From the NCBI GenBank assembly GCA_009618505.1, contig WJOQ01000341.1:1-6215 (forward strand): DNA of 6,215 bases. The letters are read 5' to 3'. The stretch's first letter is position 1. Each line of letters begins with the position of its first letter. Made by a program: the position numbers and the translations under genes. The notes beneath the pieces are model-generated. The model worked only from the letters and a program-made list of their open reading frames with translations. It was not told where the DNA came from and did not search any database. Of this stretch, positions 1 to 5,963 are shown piece after piece. The DNA comes from Clostridia bacterium (GTDB taxonomy: Bacteria > Aerophobota > Aerophobia > Aerophobales > AE-B3A).

Positions 1-1292
1 GTGAGCACTGCTCCCATAATCCCCAGCCCCCAAATAAAATAATAAAATGCTGAATACTGACCTTGAGCGAATGCCCTGGTGAGGATAGCATCTTTTGAGA
101 AAAAGCCAGAAAAAAACGGAACACCAGCGATGGCAATCGCACCGATGAGAAAAGTAGGATAGGTTAGAGGAAGGTATTTTCGCAGCCCTCCCATTTTTTT
201 CATGTTTATTTCACCAGACAGCGCATGCATGACACTTCCAGCAGCCAGAAATAGGAGGCTCTTGAAGAAGGCATGTGTATACAAGTGGAACATACCTGCT
301 GCGTAGGCGCCGACACCACAGCCTATGAACATGTATCCTATTTGAGATATCGTAGAGTAGGCTAAAACCCTTTTTATGTCATTCTGGGTTAAAGCCATTG
401 TGGCCGCATAGACGGCTGTGATCGCACCCACAAGCGCTACTACCTGAGCTGCAGTTTCGGATAGAGTGTAGAGAAGATTCATCCTGCAGACCATATAGAC
501 TCCAGCTGTAACCATGGTGGCAGCGTGGATTAGCGCGCTGACAGGGGTAGGGCCTTCCATGGCATCAGGAAGCCAGACATAAAGGGGAATTTGAGCAGAT
601 TTTCCTGTTGCTCCTACAAACAGAAGAATAGCGATCAAAGTGGCCAGCCCAACTGAGATAGCTCCTGCTGAAATGGCTTCGTTTATAGCTGTAAACTCTG
701 CGCTCCCTATATGAATAAAGATGAATAGAATGCCCAGGAGGAAGCCTGTATCACCTATCCGGTTAACAATGAAAGCTTTTTTGCCTGCATTTGCAGCTGA
801 GTGTCTTTCAAACCAGAAACCGATCAATAAATAAGAACAAAGCCCGACTCCTTCCCAGCCGACAAACATCAAGACTAAGTTTGAAGCCATAACAAGTATA
901 AGCATGGAAAAGGTGAAAAGGTTTAAATAAGTGAAATAACGGGTGTAGCCCTCATCATCTGCCATATAGCCAACCGAATAAACATGAATGATGAAACCCA
1001 CTCCGCTAACGACCAGAGCCATGACAGCAGATAAGGGATCAAACATGAGAGAAAGGTTGACCTGGAAGCTTCCTGCCTGAATCCAGGAGAAAAGATTTTT
1101 GACCAATGGGTAGTTTCCGTGAGCTGTTTGAAGAAGCCCTACAGCTGAGATGGCCGAAATAACAAAGGAGGCAAAGACTGCAAAACAGGCCTGGAAGGAG
1201 ACATATTTTTTGGGGAGCTTTTTTCCAAAGACTGCCAGGATAAGAGTGCTTGCCGCTGGTATAAATGGGATGAGCCAGAATATCTCAGTCAT
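1..1292 (-). CDS. nuoL: NADH-quinone oxidoreductase subunit L, 5' part (3' end outside window)
   Basis: NuoL is the distal antiporter-like subunit of the complex I membrane arm. It pumps protons across the cytoplasmic membrane when NADH or a similar donor reduces quinone. The first 430 codons are visible, reading off the window start; family members usually run past 600 residues. I translated the reverse strand from the ATG at 1292-1290. Family signatures appear in order: GWEGVGLCSYLLIGF with Glu147, Asp182 in NRIGDTGF, Lys231 in ATGKSAQ, His256 in LIHAATMVTAGVYM, His340 and Lys344 in HAFFKSLLFLAAGS, and Lys400 in PFFSGFFSKDAIL. These match the charged channel residues known from E. coli NuoL (Glu144, Asp178, Lys229, Lys399 and their neighbours), so the pump looks intact as far as it is visible. 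The start lies one base after the nuoK stop. An AAAGGA ribosome site (1297-1302) sits inside the last nuoK codons, implying coupled translation. nuoM and nuoN probably follow. Confidence 0.97.
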   Translation of the reverse strand, partial: MTEIFWLIPFIPAASTLILAVFGKKLPKKYVSFQACFAVFASFVISAISAVGLLQTAHGNYPLVKNLFSWIQAGSFQVNLSLMFDPLSAVMALVVSGVGFIIHVYSVGYMADDEGYTRYFTYLNLFTFSMLILVMASNLVLMFVGWEGVGLCSYLLIGFWFERHSAANAGKKAFIVNRIGDTGFLLGILFIFIHIGSAEFTAINEAISAGAISVGLATLIAILLFVGATGKSAQIPLYVWLPDAMEGPTPVSALIHAATMVTAGVYMVCRMNLLYTLSETAAQVVALVGAITAVYAATMALTQNDIKRVLAYSTISQIGYMFIGCGVGAYAAGMFHLYTHAFFKSLLFLAAGSVMHALSGEINMKKMGGLRKYLPLTYPTFLIGAIAIAGVPFFSGFFSKDAILTRAFAQGQYSAFYYFIWGLGIMGAVL

Positions 1293-1293
1293 T

Positions 1294-1596
1294 TTATCCT
1301 TTCATTAATTTTATATCTTCGGATTTGATTGTCTTTTTTTGCCTGAAAATAAGAAGAATGATAGCCAGACCAATAGCCGCCTCAGCAGCCGCAACAGTAA
1401 TGATAAAAAAGACAATGATCTGTCCATCTGCGGAATTTGCTGATCTTGCCAGGGTTATAAAAGCTAGATTGGCTGCATTGAGCATAATCTCTATGGACAT
1501 AAACTGTGTGACGAGATCTCTTTTTACAAAAAAAGCGATGGCGCCCAGAACGAAGAGAACGACGCTCAAGATTAAGAAATAATTTGTAGGAATCAT
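1294..1596 (-). CDS. nuoK: NADH-quinone oxidoreductase subunit K
   Basis: NuoK is a small membrane subunit of complex I, homologous to MrpC of Na+/H+ antiporters. It forms part of the central proton path next to NuoJ and NuoN. The protein is 100 residues, the usual family length, with three membrane helices at about 4-24, 28-48 and 58-85. The two glutamates known to be essential for coupling are present at the same positions as in E. coli: Glu36 (SIEIMLNAANL) and Glu72 (AAAEAAIGLAI). The start ATG overlaps the nuoJ stop in an ATGA arrangement (1593-1596). There is only a weak purine-rich ribosome site, so translation is probably coupled to nuoJ. The nuoK stop is separated from the nuoL ATG by one base. 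Nothing looks damaged. Confidence 0.97.
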   Translation of the reverse strand: MIPTNYFLILSVVLFVLGAIAFFVKRDLVTQFMSIEIMLNAANLAFITLARSANSADGQIIVFFIITVAAAEAAIGLAIILLIFRQKKTIKSEDIKLMKG

Positions 1597-2087
1597 TCTT
1601 TTTCTTTTTTCTTAACTAATACAATAGCACCGACTAAGGCGGCTATTATCAGGATTGAAGTGATCTCAAAATGATAAAGATACTTAGTAAAAAGGAGCCG
1701 GCCAAGATCAGTAGGTCCGGCTTTTATTATTGCCGTTGAGACCGGAAGAGTAAAAGCTCCTTTTATTGAGAGAATAAGCTCGATGATAAGGACAACAGCG
1801 ATCACTAGAGAAAGATAAATAGTCCATTTCTTTTTTTCAGCTGGAATACCAGAACGCACATTGATCATCATAACCACGAAGATAAAGAGAACCATGATAG
1901 CGCCCGCATAGATGATGATTTGGATCACTGCGATGAAAGGTGCTTCGAGAAGAGCAAAGAGACCTCCCATGCAGGCAAAGGCAAGGATCAGGAAAATGGC
2001 ATTGTAAGCCTGGTTTTTGGAGATAATCATACCCAGGACTGCACCAACGGTCAATGCAGCGAGTAAGAAAAAGAGAAAATAGCCCAT
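1593..2087 (-). CDS. nuoJ: NADH-quinone oxidoreductase subunit J
   Basis: NuoJ is a complex I membrane subunit next to the quinone-side channel; its third helix changes shape during coupling. The protein is 164 residues with five hydrophobic helices at about 1-22, 29-47, 51-75, 88-108 and 141-160. The family signature IYAGAIMVLFIFVVMM is complete (Tyr60 onward), as is the C-terminal motif FEITSILIIAALVGAIVL with Glu141. Residue 56 is Gln where, as I recall, E. coli NuoJ has Glu; I regard this as a normal family variant. It is the first gene of the visible nuoJKL unit. In most bacteria nuoI or nuoH lies just upstream, but here the next upstream gene is a divergent tRNA. The start ATG has no Shine-Dalgarno sequence and lies about 14 bases after a consensus -10 box, so the leader would be extremely short. 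The start fits the family N-terminus well. Confidence 0.95.
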   Translation of the reverse strand: MGYFLFFLLAALTVGAVLGMIISKNQAYNAIFLILAFACMGGLFALLEAPFIAVIQIIIYAGAIMVLFIFVVMMINVRSGIPAEKKKWTIYLSLVIAVVLIIELILSIKGAFTLPVSTAIIKAGPTDLGRLLFTKYLYHFEITSILIIAALVGAIVLVKKKEKE

Positions 2088-2101
2088 TTTTTGAAGTTCT
2101 C

Positions 2102-2131
2102 ATTATATTTTTTGCACCGAGTTAATGTCAA
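2102..2131 (-). promoter_or_regulatory. Sigma70-type promoter of nuoJKL
   Basis: Read on the minus strand, a perfect TTGACA (-35, 2131-2126) is followed after 18 bases by a perfect TATAAT (-10, 2107-2102). Transcription would start around 2098-2092, only about 5-12 bases before the nuoJ ATG at 2087. An A/T-rich tract lies immediately upstream of the -35 box and could act as an UP element. Both hexamers match consensus fully; use in the cell is inferred. Confidence 0.75.
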
Positions 2132-2134
2132 GAG

Positions 2135-2170
2135 AAAAAACATTTTAAATGTGGCGTAAAAAACATTTTA
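2135..2170. repeat. Perfect 13-bp direct repeat between divergent promoters
   Basis: AAAAAACATTTTA occurs at 2135-2147 and again at 2158-2170, a centre-to-centre spacing of 23 bp, roughly two helical turns. The first copy overlaps the odd palindrome ACATTT-T-AAATGT at 2140-2152. The pair begins four bases upstream of the nuoJ -35 box and ends ten bases before the tRNA -35 box. It could be a paired operator, a bent A-tract/UP element, or a chance product of A/T-rich DNA. The repeat is seen directly; its role is not known. Confidence 0.6.
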
Positions 2171-2179
2171 TTCCTTTTT

Positions 2180-2207
2180 TTGACAAATAGCAGAAGTTTG
2201 CTATAAT
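2180..2207 (+). promoter_or_regulatory. Sigma70-type promoter of the initiator tRNA
   Basis: Perfect TTGACA (2180-2185), a 16-base spacer, then perfect TATAAT (2202-2207). The expected start near 2213-2215 leaves only a few bases of 5' leader before the tRNA at 2219. A full-consensus promoter suits a stable RNA gene. The first seven bases after the -10 (ATGCCTG) are not the GC-rich discriminator common in stringently controlled tRNA promoters of E. coli. Confidence 0.85.
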
Positions 2208-2218
2208 ATGCCTGATAC

Positions 2219-2295
<77 letters not shown>

Positions 2296-2390
2296 TCTTA
2301 TTCCTCTTGTATTCCTCTGAAAATTCTCCTGTTTCCTTTGTCTTTCTATTTAGTCAGCCGTAGCCGTAATTGGGCGATTTTAGTCAAATT

Positions 2391-2410
2391 TTGTGACAAC
2401 TTGGTGACAA
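2391..2410 (+). repeat. Tandem 10-bp near-repeat downstream of the tRNA
   Basis: TTGTGACAAC is directly followed by TTGGTGACAA, giving two copies of a TTG(G)TGACAA unit about 96 bases after the tRNA. Each unit is itself close to an odd palindrome (TTGT-G-ACAA). Repeats of this kind beside tRNA genes can be recombinase arm sites or operators. No integrase gene lies next to it and no duplicated tRNA end was found, so its role is open. Confidence 0.4.
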
Positions 2411-2429
2411 AGAGAGAGGTCTACTCTTT
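2409..2429 (+). terminator. Weak hairpin after the tRNA, possible terminator
   Basis: AAAGAG (2409-2414) pairs with CTCTTT (2424-2429) across a 9-base loop, followed by a short T-rich stretch (CTTGTTT). The stem is only six pairs and A/T-heavy, so this is a poor intrinsic terminator. It is the only hairpin candidate I found between the tRNA and the next gene. It also overlaps the end of the TGACAA repeat. Confidence 0.2.
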
Positions 2430-2434
2430 CTTGT

Positions 2435-2461
2435 TTGACCTAGTACAGGAGTTTTTATAGA
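2435..2461 (+). promoter_or_regulatory. Candidate promoter of the HEPN-like gene
   Basis: TTGACC (2435-2440) is followed after 15 bases by TATAGA (2456-2461). Each hexamer is close to consensus (five of six and four to five of six), but the spacer is shorter than the usual 16-18 bases. Transcription would begin near 2468, leaving a leader of about 25 bases that contains the strong ribosome site AAGGAGGG at 2481-2488. Confidence 0.4.
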
Positions 2462-2492
2462 CTCTGCTCAAAGTCAATAAAAGGAGGGAATA

Positions 2493-3002
2493 ATGAATAA
2501 TGATAAACTAACACCATTTCACACTATCGGACATGATATCAAAGTAGCATTAGACAACGGAGCTATTGGAGGTGCACTCATTCTTACATATGCTGCAATT
2601 GATGCAATGGCATTTTTATCAATGCCAGAAAACAAAAATGAAGTTCAAGGAGAGGATTTTATTAACTGGGTAGAGAAGTATATGAAGACAGATTCAAAAC
2701 AGCCCTATCAATATCAAGGAATAGACTTATGGGGAGCAAGGTGCGGTATAGTCCACAGATATGGAGCTACCTCCAGTTTGAGCGATAGCGGAAAATGCAA
2801 TTTTTTTGGCTACCATAATGGAAGTGAACATATGGTTAAGCCATCCGTTGATGAAAGGTTTATAGTAATTAGTTGGCCTCGTTTCATTAACGATTTTTTC
2901 GGAGCTATGAAAAAGTTTTTAACCGATATTATGAAAGACGAAGAGCTTAAGAAAAAAGTAGCCAGCAGAATTGTCCACCTTTTTTATGTCTCGCCTATTT
3001 AA
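2493..3002 (+). CDS. HEPN-like domain protein (possible RNase), R-x4-H motif
   Basis: A 169-residue soluble protein with no signal peptide or membrane segment. The central segment LWGARCGIVHRYGA carries Arg83-x4-His88, the spacing of the HEPN-family ribonuclease motif (R-x4-6-H). Around it are an N-terminal helical part (about 12-45, GGALILTYAAIDAMAFL), the segment DFINWVEKYM (55-64), and a C-terminal helical part (about 128-165). The overall pattern resembles the HEPN family named after plasmid gene pEK499_p136. That assignment is from memory of the pattern, not a search. Many HEPN proteins cut RNA in toxin-antitoxin, abortive-infection or CRISPR-linked systems; others only bind. No MNT-type antitoxin gene is adjacent. 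The start is supported by AAGGAGGG ending four bases before the ATG. The gene sits between the initiator tRNA and an IS, as expected for accessory DNA, with no conserved operon partner except perhaps the next gene. Confidence 0.7.
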   Translation: MNNDKLTPFHTIGHDIKVALDNGAIGGALILTYAAIDAMAFLSMPENKNEVQGEDFINWVEKYMKTDSKQPYQYQGIDLWGARCGIVHRYGATSSLSDSGKCNFFGYHNGSEHMVKPSVDERFIVISWPRFINDFFGAMKKFLTDIMKDEELKKKVASRIVHLFYVSPI

Positions 3003-3045
3003 AGAGACCTCCTAAATTGAATAGGAAGCTGAAAAGACTCACAGC

Positions 3046-3057
3046 TCTTAATTAAGA
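3046..3057. repeat. 12-bp perfect palindrome
   Basis: TCTTAATTAAGA reads the same on both strands. It lies in the 177-base gap between the HEPN-like gene and the membrane-protein gene, about 60 bases upstream of the latter's -35 box. It could be a protein-binding site, but short A/T palindromes arise easily by chance. Confidence 0.3.
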
Positions 3058-3114
3058 AGATTCGAATTCAGGGGTTTTCTCAAAAGGAAAATAGGTCTGT
3101 TTATCTATCATCCC

Positions 3115-3143
3115 TTGACTTGACGAGCACCTGAGACTAGAAT
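3115..3143 (+). promoter_or_regulatory. Sigma70-type promoter of the small membrane-protein gene
   Basis: TTGACT (3115-3120), a 17-base spacer and TAGAAT (3138-3143): one mismatch to consensus in each hexamer with ideal spacing. The start would be near 3150, giving a leader of about 30 bases with the ribosome site AAGGGAGG at 3164-3171. The -35 region is flanked by CTTGAC (3114-3119), which is matched in inverted orientation by GTCAAG (3156-3161) just after the likely start site. This could be a looping operator or chance. Confidence 0.65.
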
Positions 3144-3179
3144 CAGGGCAAGTATGTCAAGCTAAGGGAGGAATTTAGA

Positions 3180-3620
3180 ATGATAGAGAAATTGAAGGAA
3201 CTTTTAGAATCAATGGAAAAAATGAAGGAAGTGCAAAGAATAGTGTATGACTATTTCAAACACTTAACAACGTTAAGTACAGGTTTAATTTTAATAATAG
3301 TTGCTTTTCTCGAAAAAGTATTTAGTGACCCGATAGGAATCCCTTATGTAGTAATTTCAGTAATCTGCTTTGCTTTATGTCTAATAGGTTCGTTGTTGGC
3401 TTTACCATCACCAGGCAATATAATCTTGTATATGACAGCAATGCGTATTAGTTTACAAGGAGAAGATGCAGAAAAGGCAATAAAGGAGGGAGATAAGACC
3501 ATGAAAGTTATTAATAAGACTGTCAATAGGATGAAGATTTACGACCACGTTACAAGATATTCATTTCTGGCAGGAATCATAGCTTTTTTAATTTTTGCAG
3601 GTATTAATTTCTTTAATTGA
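3180..3620 (+). CDS. Small membrane protein of unknown function, three predicted helices
   Basis: I do not recognise a family for this 146-residue protein. It begins with a charged amphipathic helix (residues 1-27, rich in Lys and Glu with heptad-like Leu/Met spacing, possibly a short coiled coil). A hydrophobic hairpin follows at about 29-48 and 53-76, then a long polar helical stretch (about 85-125), and a third hydrophobic helix at about 127-145 ending at the C-terminus. There is no cleavable signal peptide, cysteine pair or catalytic motif. The layout (helix, two membrane spans, long helical linker) recalls small membrane effector-type proteins such as SLATT domains in defence systems. 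That comparison is only by architecture. The start is supported by AAGGGAGG eight bases before the ATG, and the gene has its own good promoter. It is 177 bases after the HEPN-like gene on the same strand, so co-function is possible but shared transcription is not required. Confidence 0.75.
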   Translation: MIEKLKELLESMEKMKEVQRIVYDYFKHLTTLSTGLILIIVAFLEKVFSDPIGIPYVVISVICFALCLIGSLLALPSPGNIILYMTAMRISLQGEDAEKAIKEGDKTMKVINKTVNRMKIYDHVTRYSFLAGIIAFLIFAGINFFN

Positions 3621-3731
3621 ATTATTGATAAAAACTGTACTTTTGACCAATGAAGCCTGGCCTCATCACTCTCTAATCAATCCACCCATCTTCGCCTGTC
3701 CCCAAAGGTAAATCGGTGTCGGAGAAATGAC

Positions 3732-3752
3732 ATTGAACTAAACCGCTACGCG
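3732..3752 (+). repeat. Left inverted repeat of the IS, with hairpin
   Basis: ATTGAACTAAACCGCTACGC plus one further G matches the right end in inverted orientation with two mismatches. It overlaps a perfect hairpin, ACCGC-TAC-GCGGT, at 3742-3754 (five pairs, three-base loop). A palindrome near the terminus fits a terIS-like site for an HUH transposase. The tetramer GAAC, a known IS91 target sequence, lies within the repeat at 3735-3738. Confidence 0.7.
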
Positions 3753-3836
3753 GTAGATACCTGATCCCTTTATCCATCCTTTAAGCGAGAACATCTCTTT
3801 ACATTCTATCCGTTCTTTCTATCCTTTTTGCTAAAT

Positions 3837-3882
3837 AACTCTTTCCATAATAGAGTTCTCCTGCCACCGGAAATGCAGGTGG
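3837..3882 (+). promoter_or_regulatory. Leader hairpins ahead of the IS recombinase gene
   Basis: AACTCT (3837-3842) pairs with AGAGTT (3852-3857) over a nine-base loop. Directly after it, CCTGC (3860-3864) pairs with GCAGG (3875-3879), in competition with CCACC (3864-3868) and GGTGG (3878-3882). These sit about 17 bases before the ribosome site. They could limit read-through or translation of the IS genes from outside promoters, or form part of the transposition site. No convincing promoter with correct spacing was found in 3755-3895. Confidence 0.35.
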
Positions 3883-3913
3883 AAAATCCAGGTTATTGAA
3901 AGGAGATTTTATT

Positions 3914-4759
3914 ATGGGAAAACTAAGAGAGCAGATGAAAGGAGACCTTGAGTTGAAAGGCATGAGTCCACACACACAAGAGATTTACTTAAGGCAGGTA
4001 AACCAGTTCTCACGTCACCACGGCAGGTCTCCTCGCCAACTGGGTGAAAAGGAGATTAAAGAGTATCTCCTTTATCTTATAAGGGAAAAGAAGGCTTCAA
4101 CTTCGACAGTCAATCAATGTTACCATGCCCTGAAATTTCTCTATAAGACAACTCTTAATCGCGAGTGGGTTATGGCAAGGGTTCCCCACCTTAAAAGTCT
4201 TAAACAGCTCCCTATTGTTCTAGACAAAGAGGAGGTGGAGTCTTTGTTTTCTGTGACGAAAAACATAAAACACCGTGCCATCTTGATGCTCATCTATTCT
4301 TCAGGATTGAGGCTTATGGAAGCCGCTCATCTGAAAGTTACTGACATTGACAGTAAGCGTATGTTGTTACGGATAAAACAGGGTAAAGGCCGTAAAGACC
4401 GATACACCATTCTTTCCAAGGTCGCACTTAAAGCTCTTAGAGAGTATTGGAGTCAGTATCGTCCCCAAGAATGGCTGTTTGCAGGAAGATTTCCAGGTAA
4501 ACCTCTCACAGGACGGTCGATCCAAAGGGTTTTGATAAAAGCCAAGAAATTAGCCGGGATAAAAAAGCCGGCAACGGTCCACACCCTTCGTCACAGTTTT
4601 GCAACCCATCTCCTGGAAGCAGGCACTGACCTCTATCATATTCAGCTCCTTTTAGGTCACAGGTCGTTAAATACAACAACGATTTATCTCCATGTCAGCC
4701 GGAAGGAGCTGGTCCGCATCGTTAGTCCTCTAGATATTAAACGCAGAAAAATCTCATAG
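3914..4759 (+). CDS. IS-encoded tyrosine recombinase (phage-integrase family)
   Basis: A 281-residue site-specific recombinase that would break and rejoin DNA through a covalent phosphotyrosine link. The N-terminal part (about 1-90) is the SAM-like core-binding domain; the catalytic domain follows (about 100-270). All catalytic residues are visible: Arg133 in SSGLRLMEA, Lys158 in QGKGRKDR, His223 and Arg226 in HTLRHSFATHLLE, His249 in LLLGHRS, and the nucleophile Tyr258 in TTTIYLHVS. I chose the ATG at 3914 because AAAGGAG (3899-3905) stands eight bases before it. An upstream in-frame TTG at 3896 would add six residues but would place the ribosome site inside the gene. The gene ends 10 bases before the IS91 transposase start, suggesting one transcript. 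The length is typical of XerC/D-like enzymes, but the context (IS partner, no dif site) argues against a chromosomal Xer role. It lacks the extra helix insertion of integron integrases. Confidence 0.93.
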   Translation: MGKLREQMKGDLELKGMSPHTQEIYLRQVNQFSRHHGRSPRQLGEKEIKEYLLYLIREKKASTSTVNQCYHALKFLYKTTLNREWVMARVPHLKSLKQLPIVLDKEEVESLFSVTKNIKHRAILMLIYSSGLRLMEAAHLKVTDIDSKRMLLRIKQGKGRKDRYTILSKVALKALREYWSQYRPQEWLFAGRFPGKPLTGRSIQRVLIKAKKLAGIKKPATVHTLRHSFATHLLEAGTDLYHIQLLLGHRSLNTTTIYLHVSRKELVRIVSPLDIKRRKIS

Positions 4760-4769
4760 CCTCTTCAAG

Positions 4770-5963
4770 ATGACTCAGGAAGAAAGTGTAGAGGTTGCGG
4801 ATATCTTCTGTAAGCACGGGCATGCCTACAGAGTGTCCCATAAAATGCCGCTCAACCAAATCCGTACCATGCGTGCTATAGAGAGATGCCGAACCGCAGA
4901 ACTTGGAGGTCATATAGATGAGTGTGACTGCTGCGGCCGTATCAGGATTTCCTACAACTCATGCCGAAACCGACATTGCCCGAAATGCCAGTTCCTTAAA
5001 AAAGAAAAATGGCTTGAACAGAGGAAAGAAGACCTCCTTGCAGTGCCATACTTCCACGTGGTTTTTACCATTCCGGCGAAAATCAATCCGCTTGTCTTGA
5101 GGAATAAGAGAGTCCTATATGACATTTTGTTCCGATCCGCTTCTGAGACGCTTATCGAACTTTCCAGAGATCCCAAGCATCTTGGTGGACAGCTCGGGTT
5201 TATCTGTATCCTGCACACTTGGGGACAGAATCTCATGGACCATGCTCACATCCACTGTATCGTAACCGGAGGAGGTATATCTCATGACGGGAAAAGATGG
5301 TTATCATGCCGGAAGGGATTCTTCATTCCTGTAAAGGTTCTCTCCCGATTGTTCAGAGGTAAGGTGCTTTTTTATATCAAAAAGAGTTGGGAATCAGAGG
5401 AACTGGAGTTCTCTGGCACTATTGCCAAACTCAAAGACCGGTTTGCTGTTTTTTTAAATGACCTCTACAAAATGGAATGGGTTGTCTACGCAAAGCCTCC
5501 CTTTAAAGATCCCGAGACACTCCTTGATTATCTTGGAAGATACACCCACAGGATCGCTATCGGTAATCATCGTATCCTAAAGATGGAGGACGGGGAGGTC
5601 TTCTTCCGCTGGCGTGATTACGCTGATGGGAACAAGAAGAAAATAATGAGACTGGAGGCTTCTGAGTTTATCCGCAGATTCATGCTACATGTTTTGCCTG
5701 AGAAGTTTGTAAAAATCAGATATTACGGTCTTCTTGCTAATAGAAAGAGGGGCTCGATGTTGAGTCAATGTCGCAAACTTCTTGCAGATCCTATAAAGCC
5801 AAAGAAAAAAGATGACACTGAAACATGGCAGGAGTTGTTGCTTAGAACCTGCGGGATGGACCTTATAACATGCCCTTTTTGCAAAAATGGCAGAATGATA
5901 AAAAAAGAAGTCATTCAGCCGCTAAGGTGTAATAGTCCTCCACAAGAGATGGCAGCATGGTAA
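4770..5963 (+). CDS. IS91-family transposase (Y2 HUH single-strand nuclease)
   Basis: A 397-residue transposase that would nick one strand at the element's origin end and drive rolling-circle-like transposition. The N-terminal zinc-binding domain has Cys52, Cys54, Cys55, Cys65, His69, Cys70 and Cys73 (the run NSCRNRHCPKC is typical). The HUH metal-binding motif is His160-Ile-His162 in MDHAHIHCIVTGGG. Two candidate nucleophiles, Tyr254 and Tyr258, lie in DYLGRYTHRIAIGNHRI with the four-residue spacing of the IS91 Y2 motif. A C-terminal CPFC (368-371) suggests a small zinc ribbon. The length is close to that of other IS91 transposases and there is no frameshift. The ATG at 4770 has no clear ribosome site (upstream CTCTTCAAG), so translation is probably coupled to the recombinase gene whose stop is 10 bases upstream. 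An alternative downstream start would cut into the zinc domain. Confidence 0.95.
   Translation: MTQEESVEVADIFCKHGHAYRVSHKMPLNQIRTMRAIERCRTAELGGHIDECDCCGRIRISYNSCRNRHCPKCQFLKKEKWLEQRKEDLLAVPYFHVVFTIPAKINPLVLRNKRVLYDILFRSASETLIELSRDPKHLGGQLGFICILHTWGQNLMDHAHIHCIVTGGGISHDGKRWLSCRKGFFIPVKVLSRLFRGKVLFYIKKSWESEELEFSGTIAKLKDRFAVFLNDLYKMEWVVYAKPPFKDPETLLDYLGRYTHRIAIGNHRILKMEDGEVFFRWRDYADGNKKKIMRLEASEFIRRFMLHVLPEKFVKIRYYGLLANRKRGSMLSQCRKLLADPIKPKKKDDTETWQELLLRTCGMDLITCPFCKNGRMIKKEVIQPLRCNSPPQEMAAW

Noticed and set aside
1325..1582. Plus-strand open frame opposite nuoK
   Set aside because: It mirrors a clearly real, family-length nuoK and its translation has no protein-like domain pattern.
1837..2103. 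Minus-strand frame overlapping the start of nuoJ
   Set aside because: It is a shifted reading of nuoJ DNA; its translation is rich in Cys, Arg, His and Ser and shows none of nuoJ's membrane pattern.
3344..3526. Minus-strand open frame opposite the membrane-protein gene
   Set aside because: It is antisense to a gene with a good promoter and ribosome site, and has no supporting signal of its own.
3828..3851. TTGCTA and CATAAT as a promoter for the IS genes
   Set aside because: The spacer is only 12 bases, too short for a sigma70 promoter.
3896..3913. TTG start extending the recombinase by six residues
   Set aside because: The AAAGGAG ribosome site lies inside this extension and is correctly spaced for the ATG at 3914.
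4918..5236. Alternative frames on both strands within the transposase gene
   Set aside because: They fall entirely inside the zinc-binding and HUH domains of an intact transposase and show no protein features.
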